64,000 nucleotides of DNA from Dama dama (lineage: Eukaryota; Chordata; Mammalia; Artiodactyla; Cervidae). Shown here one piece after another: positions 56,033 to 64,000 of the stretch. Each line of letters starts with the position of its first letter. Position 1 is the stretch's first letter. The stretch spans positions 50,804,501 to 50,868,500 of the forward strand of contig NC_083704.1 in NCBI RefSeq assembly GCF_033118175.1. The letters run 5' to 3'. Made by a program: the position numbers and the translations under genes. Under the pieces are notes generated by a model. That model was not told the origin of the DNA. It saw nothing but the letters and a program-made list of their open reading frames with translations, and did not search any database.

Positions 56033-57724
56033 GGGAGGAAGCAACTGTGATCATCTTTCATGGTGAGCCCTCAATCATGCAGCCCTGAGGAGAGGGCCCT
56101 ATACACATCACTAGGATGACAGAACAAAGGGCTTACACTCCTCGCAACTGTGTTTTTGAAAAGTCGCCAGGAAGAATTTGCTCTGCCAGAAAATCAAGGG
56201 AGAAAAGTGACAGAAAAACTTAAATAAGGAAGTGCTGGCAGAGGTTTCTGAATCAAGAGTGTATATCATCCCTGAAAGTGTTCTAACACAAATGCTGCAG
56301 GAATGCAATCTTTAAAAATTAATACCACAGTTTTAGACTTGTTAGATTCATATAGTCCACGTTAAATAAACTGCACCAACAATCATTTCTCAATATCTGA
56401 GGGAGGATATTCATTGACATTTAGTACTGAATCCTCCTTGTATTTTAAGGCTACCATCCCATCCACCCCCTACTCTTTAACAACACTCACAGACTGTTGT
56501 GGTGGTAGCATCTCTGAGTCAGCCCACGTTATTACTTACAAAGGGTTTCTCAGGGACAGAAGAGCAGTGCCTGAGAGTGGCTGCCAAGGCATAACTCAAC
56601 ACCCTGTGTCAAGGTTAGATCTCAGTGCCAATAAAGATTTATTAGGTTCAAAAACCTGAATCAGCAATGTCTTTGCAGTGACCTGAGCACTCAGGTTGGC
56701 ACAGGGTTCTGGAAGTTCTCAGTAAAGAGAAAAAGTGAGACTAAAAGACAGCTCTTCATTCTTATGCAAGGCAACAAAGGTAGAGAATAGCAGCCTAAAC
56801 ACACATGACCAAAAAAGAAAATGAAAATTATTTTAGGAAACACCATTAGCTCAGCTCAGTTCTCTTCTATGAGCTCTCTCTCTCTGGGGACAACTAACCT
56901 ACACAGTATTTATCTTAACCTTGGAACAAACTGACCAGATTTGATTCTGGGACCTGCCCTCCAGATCTGGACACTGAGGAATTGTCATCACACAGCACAT
57001 CAGAAGGGACCACTCCAGTCTGTCAGGAAATCATACTGGGATAACCCAGCCAGTCCTTGTGGACCTCCAAATATTCTACTGACCAACAACAAAGCAATTC
57101 CACAGGCACTGGCCTTAGCCTTTAGAGCAGTCAATGGAAGGAGAGCAGTGAAGAGTCTCGGTACATGTATACTTTTAAAATGGAGTTTCCAGTCTAACCA
57201 GGGTTAATGAGGTAAAAAGGATATGTAGGCTAATTGGGTTCTTTTCCTCTTTCCTCCAACCATACACCCTTCCCAGTCACATGACTTAATATACACCTAT
57301 ACGCCAATCAGCCCAAGCCTCTATCATTAGCCCAGACTCCTGCCCTGGGCTTAAGCCTCATAGAGCCAATGGCATCTTTTTCATCTCCACTTGCATGTCT
57401 GACAGATATCTCACACTTGGGTGGCCGGAACAGAACAGGGGATGTAAAACAAAGACTAGGGGTTCTCATTTGTTTTTCTCCTTCCCTCAGCATTCCCACA
57501 CAAACTCCCCCAGGGCCAATCTATGAGCAATTTCCAAAGACACCAACTTCAAATGCACTCTGACTGTATCTCTCTCCATCTCTACTGATATAACCCCATT
57601 TTCGCACTGCTTTGCTGATGAATGTAGACATAAGTTCTCAACCCACTGAAAGTTGATGACCATAGGAGCCCTCTAGCTAGCCTAGTTCCCACTCTCACTC
57701 CCTCCAGACAAGTCTCCCCACAGC
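56033..57724. other. No gene seen; about 1.7 kb of single-copy sequence
   Basis: Open frames at 56414-56659, 56941-57207 and 57308-57563 have no splice sites or domains that I can support. No repeat family was recognised. Confidence 0.42.
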
Positions 57725-58095
57725 AGCTGGCATAATCAAAATATAAATCAGATCACATATGTTACTCCTTGAAATCTTTCAATGGTCTCCATTTGTACTC
57801 TGAGTAAAATCTACCCCCGTCTGCAGAGCTGTTTATAGCCCAACCCTTGTTTCCCTCCTCAACCTTATCCTTCACAAAGACCCCAGTGCCATACTATCAC
57901 GTCTGCAGACTTGAGAGACTACCACCCAATCACTTTCTCATGTCTTGTTATTTTCATTCTCCATATCATAAATTTTTGTACGCACGTGCATGCACATACA
58001 CATAAACACCTATAAAGTTTGTTTACAACAGTATCTCCACTGCCCAGATGTATATCCAGGACAGAGAATGTCCTCAATAAATACTCTGTTGAAGA
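57725..58095 (+). mobile_element. L2 LINE, 3' coding and UTR remnant
   Basis: 'aatataaatcagatcacata', 'actccttgaaatctttcaat', 'ggtctccatttgtactctga' and, at the end, 'tgtcctcaataaatactctg' follow L2 in sense over about 370 bp. An inserted CA/TG-rich patch lies near 57978-58002. Confidence 0.72.
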
Positions 58096-59474
58096 AATGG
58101 AAACTGATAAGCCATATCTCAGTAAGCACAAGACAGTCATTCTCCTCTCTACTTTGGCAAATGATTTTTGTTTGAGTTTTTGTTGTAGAGTAAAAGATTA
58201 AGTAATTGTCTTGCATTTGTGGACCATGTTGTACAAAAGATATGTATCACTGAACACCAGAATCCCTCTCAAACCCAGGGAGAGGCATGTGAGAACCATG
58301 TAGCCCGAGGACACAGGTCTTAGATCTCACATTCTAGCCACTGAGGAGAATGACAAGTGGAATTAAATGTAATATTTAAATATGTTTGCCCTTTTTTCTC
58401 CTTTTGGCTGATTTTTCATGAGCTAAATTTGCTCTGTTGAAAAGCAAAAGCCTTGACAGAAACCCTGAATGCACAATAACAAGACTCAAAGATACTTCCG
58501 AGGAGCCCATGGATAGAAAACACTGGAACCCCACTAAACTTGCAGCTCACCACAGCACTGTTTGTCATGTTTTATTATACTTGGTGTTAGGCCCTAAAAA
58601 ATATCCTTCATAGTTTATAAACTTTAAAGTAATGGAAACACTAGTCATTGTTGACTTTTGCCCATGCCTCAAATTCAATTTAAAGAGATAGCATCAGGGG
58701 GGCTAAAAGGCCCTGTGCTGTGCTTAAAACAATAGTAAACTGGATCATGTCTCCTTAATTCCCTGTGTGAATATGTTTGTGGCAGACTTATAAAGTGCAC
58801 ACAATGCCAATAATTCTAAAGAGAAAAATTCCTCTATTTTCATGATCCAATCCAAAGCAAACACTGCACAGCACGTTTGGGTAGGTGTTGAAGGGCTGGA
58901 AGGCTGAGATTTATGTGCAGAGATGAAAAGACCTTGAACATGTATAGCTTGGCTAAAGAGACATGATAACTGCCCTTAAATAATTGACAGAGTAAACACC
59001 AAAGGGCAAAGAAAACAATGGCCCAAGCTAGACAAAGGAGGCAATCAGGGGTAATGGGAATCTTGGGCCAGGGTGATAAAAAAGCATCCTGGCAGGAAGA
59101 TTTCTAGATGAAAGAACAGTTCTTATTCCAGGATAGAGCACTACCTGGAGAGGCCTTTTCTGGGGGTCCCACCACTTCACCTGGGGCAAGATGAGTTGGC
59201 CTGACTTTTCTACAAGGACAAGATGGCAAAAAGCCCAAGTCTGGGGGAAAGTGGCTTGGCCAATGGCTCCAGCATCTCATCACCCCACTCCACAGCCCTC
59301 CCTGAAGCTTGCCAGGGAGAGGGGAATGTTTCCAAAGGGTCATTTCAGGTTTTGGAGCTGAGGCTGGCATCTTCAGACACCACTCGGGTCTAATGCATTG
59401 CTAGAGGAGAGAGAGTGCTAGGTTACTCACCAAAATGTCCTGCCACTGAGATCACCTCTGTTTAGAGCTGTGAT
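58096..59474. other. No gene seen
   Basis: Single-copy sequence. The open frame at 59104-59370 (minus) has no splice or domain support. Confidence 0.42.
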
Positions 59475-59600
59475 CTCCAAACTCAGCTGATAATCAAAAC
59501 CACCTGGGAAGTGGGGACAGGATGGTGGCTTTATAAAAACACCATTCCTGGACCTCCCCACACCCATACCAGGACCACACCACCAGTAGGGGCAGAAGTG
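59475..59600 (+). mobile_element. Possible MER5/MER58-type hAT fragment
   Basis: 'gatctccaaactcagctgat', 'aatcaaaaccacctgggaag' and 'aaacaccattcctggacctc' resemble MER5-related elements. It is followed directly by a Bov-tA insertion. Confidence 0.5.
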
Positions 59601-59792
59601 AAGTGAAGTGAAAGTCGCTCAGTCGTGTCCAACTCTTTGCGACTCCATGGACTATGGGGTCCATGGGATTCTCCAGACCAGAATACTGGAGTGGAAGAAT
59701 ACTTTCCCTTCTCCAGGGGATCTTTCCCACCCACAGATCGAACCCAGGTCTCCTGCATTGCAGGCAGATTCTTTACCAGCTGAGCCACAAGG
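59601..59792 (-). mobile_element. Bov-tA SINE (antisense) with 15-bp duplication
   Basis: 'gtcgctcagtcgtgtccaac' at the left and the reversed tRNA head 'gctgagccacaaggg' at the right. GTAGGGGCAGAAGTG (59586-59600) and GTAGGGGCAGAGGTG (59793-59807) flank it with one mismatch. Confidence 0.95.
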
Positions 59793-59807
59793 GTAGGGGC
59801 AGAGGTG

Positions 59808-60539
59808 CGAGTCAAACCTACATCAGCCTGGCTCCAAGACTGTACTCAGCTGCCCGTCACCGTCCGGGGTGGGGGACAGCTACCTTAACCAACAACTTCA
59901 CATATCCATCTCTGCATTTCTTTCAGAGCTACAAAGAAATTCTGCTGCTCTCACTGTCCAACTGTTTCTGACTTTGAGGCAGCAGCTATATCAGTAAGTT
60001 AACCATATGACTTAAATGAGGTGACTAGAAAACCACCAGATTTATTGGCCAGAACTTATTACGATTTACTACCACAGCTGTATTCCAAAGCTTCTGGAAC
60101 TTGCTGTTTCTAACATTTATGGATACCTTTGAGCAGAGTACCACTGCCTTCATAACCGCTCACATTTGAGAGTGACATATTTGGGAGATATACGGTGATT
60201 TCTGGAATAACACCACATTGCTGGAGCTGTGTGCCAGTCTATCCAGGGTGGGCTCCACTGTTGCCCAGGGACAAAGATATGCCTCATTTGGTTGGGAGGA
60301 ACCTTTAAAAACCTTAGAGGTCACCAATTTTGTTTGTGGCCTTTTCTCATGTTGGCTTACGTGTTAGTGACCCCATAAGTTACACTTAAAGTTTCCCAGG
60401 TTTTTTTCTGTGATTGGCACAGACCAATTTGCTCATATTCAAATCACTTTAACAAGTATTGATTGAATATCTTGTAGAAGTATAGTAATACTAATGCTAG
60501 GAGTAGCAATAATCATACAATCAGCAGTACCACATCCTA
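59808..60539. other. No gene seen
   Basis: Single-copy sequence. No exon or repeat family was recognised. Confidence 0.42.
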
Positions 60540-60738
60540 TCTTTAATTGTACTGACCTTGGACTTTATCCTTACAACTACCCTAGTAGGGAGGTGATACC
60601 ATCTGGCAAATGGCTCAATAGTGGCTCATGAAAATGAAATCGCTTACATAGTGAGGGGCAAAGAGGCAGAGGCAGAACTGGAAACGAGGTGCCCTGCTGT
60701 GCTCTGACCCCTGAGCTGTATGACCTTCCATTACACCA
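60540..60738 (-). mobile_element. MIR SINE (antisense)
   Basis: 'actttatccttacaactacc', 'ctagtagggaggtgatacca', 'gaggcagaggcagaactgga' and 'tgaccttccattacacca' follow reversed MIR to its head. Confidence 0.68.
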
Positions 60739-61814
60739 AGTGCAAGGGCATTACAAGAATAAAGGAGAATGCCCAGGGCTCATAAAGGGCTGTCCTCAAC
60801 TGGGGAAATAAGAACAGCATATGTATCCATGTATCAATGCAGCACAGGTCATCAAAAGCAAAGTGCCAAGAGACATGAGGATCAGAAGAAAAGAGACTAA
60901 GCTCCAGGCTCTGAGAGAAGTGCAGCAAATAGGAAATTAGACTTTGAAAAGGAGAGAGGCCCCGTGAGTTAGGGTGCATAGGATGAGTAGCTGAAGACCA
61001 CACTGTAGGAAGCTGAGAGGGGGCTGAACAAAGGATGATGTAATCACAATGTGCCTCAGAAAGTCACCTGGCAGCAGGCATGGCTTTGAATACAGGGTGG
61101 TGGACAGGCAGCCAGTGCTGGGTTTCCAAGAACTTTCTTCACAAAAATTAATGTGCTCTTGGTGGTAAGAGTGAGTCCAAAAAGAAGGCTACAAATTGGC
61201 TACTGAAAGAGTTTCTTACCTTGCAACACAAGGTAGAACCACACAAAATGTTGAGATTAATTACCTTTTAATGTTGTTACATCCCAGGTACCATTTGTTA
61301 CCTAGAATGTTCAAACATGAAGACAAAGCTGAGAGCTAAAGGGTTGTACACAGCAGGGAACATAAATGTGTGAAGATCTTTTAACTTTTTGTTTGAACAT
61401 CATTCTTTAAAAAATAGAAAATGGCAGCAAGAGCAGCAAGAAGCCACTAATGACTCTGACAAGAAAAGGGAACAGAAAAATGTTTAAAAATCAAACTCAT
61501 GAACTCAAAATTCATACCAGTCCAGAAACTTTTGACCCAGATGCAAACAACCTTGGTCTGCCTTACAAAATGATTATGTCACAACCAAAGGGTGTTAAAA
61601 GTCATTGGTGAGACCACAAAGGAAATATTAAATTATAATACCATGCAGGTAGGCAGACAGGTAGAGAATACATTCAAGACAGAGGTCCCATAAAATTCAC
61701 ATCATTTTACAAGGCTTGATGCTTCAAGGAAGTGGAAAGCTCTTTCCTGCAGATCATTTACCTGGGATGTGAACAAGAAGATACAAAAGGCTAGGCTGAA
61801 AACAGGAAGCTAGG
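60739..61814. other. No gene seen
   Basis: Purine-rich single-copy sequence. No exon or repeat family was recognised. Confidence 0.42.
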
Positions 61815-62001
61815 GATTCCCTAGTAGCTCAGCTTGTAGAGAATCTGCCTGCAATGCAGGAGATCCTGGTTCAATTCCTGGGTGGGGAAGATCCACTGTA
61901 GAAGGGATAGGCTACCCACTCCAGTATTCTGGCCTGGAGAATTCCATGGACTATCCATGGAGTCGAAAAGAGTCGGACATGACTGAATGACTTTCACTTT
62001 C
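61815..62001 (+). mobile_element. Bov-tA SINE
   Basis: The head 'attccctagtagctcagctt' leads through 'cactccagtattctggcctg' to the BovB-like 3' end 'gactttcactttca'. AGGCTGAAAACA occurs at 61793-61804 and 62002-62013, consistent with a target-site duplication. Confidence 0.94.
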
Positions 62002-62106
62002 AGGCTGAAAACAAGTGTTGAGTCAGTTATTCCAAAGCTTTTAGATGTTTCTGACTGTGCTCCAAGAAAGAATGCACAAAATGTGAATTGTTTTTCTGCT
62101 TTGCTT

Positions 62107-62310
62107 GAAAGTGAAGGTGACTAAGTCATGTTCAGCTCTGTGACCCCATGGACTGTAGCCCGCCAGCCTCCTCTGTCCATGGAATTCTCCAGGCAAGAAT
62201 ACTGGAGTGGGTTGCCATTCCCTTCTCCAGAGGATCTTTCCAACCCAGGGATCTAACCTGGGTCTCCTATATTGCTGGCAGACTCTACTATCTGAGCCAC
62301 CAGGGAAGTT
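62107..62310 (-). mobile_element. Bov-tA SINE (antisense)
   Basis: 'ctgtgaccccatggactgta', 'ccaggcaagaatactggagt' and the reversed head 'ctgagccaccagggaagttc'. It lies 105 bp from the sense Bov-tA, so the two form a long inverted repeat. Confidence 0.94.
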
Positions 62311-62394
62311 CAGCTTAGTTTAGAAGAAACTAAAATGCTCTACGCCTCTGTGGTACAGCCTCTGTAGACTTCTCCTAATGTCATAAATAACACT

Positions 62395-62522
62395 GAGTTC
62401 CCAAATACCCAGACCTTAAGCTCAATGAGGGAAAGACCATGGCTATCTTGTTTATTTCTCTATCTCAGGGCCTAACATGGCATCTGAAGTATAATGGATG
62501 CTTAATAAAGGTTGGATTAATT
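62395..62522 (+). mobile_element. L2 LINE 3' end
   Basis: 'taagctcaatgagggaaaga', 'ccatggctatcttgtttatt', 'cagggcctaacatggcatct' and 'gcttaataaaggttgg' follow the L2 terminus. Confidence 0.72.
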
Positions 62523-64000
62523 TTTAAAAATGAACAGAAAAGTGATAAGCTTCAGTCAGGAAAATACGACACTTACTGGAACTATCTACTGAAACAAAAT
62601 AAGAACTAAAGTTAAATTATGCAACCAGAAGCCCACTTGGAGTTTCTAGCCAGAGTGCAGCTATTTGAACACCATTTTTAAAAGACTGGAGGGGGTTGGG
62701 GGGAGAGGGCAGTCCACTTTCTTTTCAAAGGCCTTTCTCTTCACTCTCACTGAAAAGTTGTAAAGATTGAACAGGTATGGGGAAGGGAACCCGGCCCACT
62801 GGGCAGATCTGTTAACTCCACCCGGATGAGTGATCAGAGCTGAAAGTGCAACTGAATTCAACTACTTTGGTCATAAGATATTGAAAGCTGCATTAAGAGC
62901 CAAAACATAAGACAAGTGCACAGGCAATTTCGTAACCCAAGGGCTCTCTTTCTGGGGACTGTGTTAAAGGGAATGTACATCACGGTGGCCGGCATTCAGA
63001 CACTTCTCAGAAGGCAAGCACCTGAACAACAGGGTAAATAACAGAGGTTCCTGATGCTGAGATGCAGGAAGTACTGAGGTTGGAAGCAGAGGTTAGGATT
63101 TAAGGAAGACATGATTAAACAGAAGGGGACATCCGTCCCAACAAAGAAGCAACTCTGGGACCGGGCAGAACGTCCCTTAACAAAGCCAGGCTACCGGCTG
63201 CCACGATGGACGCTTGGGTGGTGTGATTTTCCAGGAAACTTTGTGGACAAAAGAGGCTTAAACCTAATTAAAAAGAAAAAAGAAGCTCATTGATGATTTT
63301 AGAGATAAGGAAGCGAATAATGAGAAGTTAGACAGACAAAAATTAAGGAAGCATAGTGAAATAAAGATAAACACAGCAATGCTCTAGGAAGATAAGAAGC
63401 AAACAGCTTGGTGCAGAGTCAGGGGAGCCATTAAGGGTAGTGGGGAGGAGGAGTGACAGATGGGCTGGTACCGCTGATGGGCTCCAGGAAGTCTTTGCTT
63501 CAGAATTCCTAAAAGGAGTTGCCTCTGAGGAATGTCTCTTAATGAGAGATTCCTAATGAGAAAGCGCAACGTTCAGAACGAATGGTTGCGGGAGGCCAGT
63601 CCTGGGCAGATTCAATCCACAGGCTCAGTGGGCTCAGGGTGTGGGCGCTTCTTGCTCTGCTTCATACCATCCTCCTAAGTCCCTCTTCTTTAGTCCTGCA
63701 GTGTGACTGTGGAAATGAGAGTGCCAACTGTGAAACAGCTCAGAAACTCAGTCCCTTGCTCCCTGAACTGCCTTTCTTTCTGCCCCGCCCCATCACCCTA
63801 TCCTCATCACCACCCCAGATCCATTTTTTCTCCCCCTCCCTGGGACAGAGCCACAAGCCTCTTACTTCCTACTGTGGGATGCTAATCTAAAAAGCCACAG
63901 TGGCAATTAGGTGTCTTTCTAACACAAAAATCTCTCCTTTTTAATAGAAAGAGAATGAGCAAATAACTTTCATGCCATCTGCAATATCCACAGAATGAGA
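62523..64000. other. No gene seen; single-copy sequence to the window end
   Basis: Open frames at 63582-63890 and 63703-63885 are proline/serine-rich translations of a pyrimidine-rich tract and lack splice or domain support. No repeat family was recognised. Confidence 0.42.

Noticed and set aside
63582..63890. 102-codon Pro/Ser-rich plus-strand open frame
   Set aside because: It arises from a pyrimidine-rich tract; no start context or domain, and overlapping frames are equally open.

Overview
The window reads as nuclear genomic DNA of a ruminant, most likely a bovid. The basis is the repeat set: eight BovB (RTE-type) LINE copies, about thirteen Bov-tA/Bov-A SINEs (tRNA-Glu-like head joined to a BovB-derived tail), six CHR-type tRNA-Glu SINEs with A-rich or T-rich tails, and a bovid-type L1 over a background of old mammalian MIR, L2, L1M and hAT elements. 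Base composition is AT-rich and poor in CpG. There is no bacterial-style gene organisation, no rRNA or functional tRNA gene, and no CRISPR array. Species cannot be fixed from the sequence alone.

Layout. 1-3,900: old MIR and L2 remnants; one MIR is split by a short BovB copy with a perfect 12-bp target-site duplication. 5.3-13.7 kb: three antisense BovB copies, with a nested pile-up between 9.56 and 12.44 kb (an old L1M carrying an L1 tail, a BovB and, inside that BovB, a Bov-tA). 14-21 kb: mostly unique sequence with two head-to-head L1 fragments, a 30-bp perfect palindrome and an old MER1-type hAT element. 21,246-21,305: the only convincing host exon, 60 nt on the minus strand with good splice sites on both sides. 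22.7-34 kb: MER5A split by a CHR SINE, further CHR and Bov-tA SINEs, MIR, L2 and a small compound tandem duplication. 35.7-38.3 kb: the longest BovB, sense, interrupted by an antisense Bov-tA. 38.4-39.2 kb: an L1M tail containing an AT-rich expansion. 41.6-46.7 kb: a 5'-truncated L1 with broken ORF1 and ORF2. 47-64 kb: L2, MIR, an LTR-like element split by a CHR SINE, a hAT element split by BovB, an antisense L1M tail and scattered SINEs.

Functional reading. Almost everything recognisable is dead retrotransposon. The BovB and L1 reading frames are broken by stops, frameshifts or insertions, and some catalytic motifs are changed (YTDD in one BovB, FVDD and an altered SDH motif in the L1). The most economical interpretation is that the window lies inside a large minus-strand gene whose introns are filled with transposons. 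I did not find an undescribed biological system. The observations most worth following are the unidentified 60-nt exon, the 30-bp palindrome with its adjacent competing hairpins, the nested insertions with readable order, and the head-to-head L1 pair.
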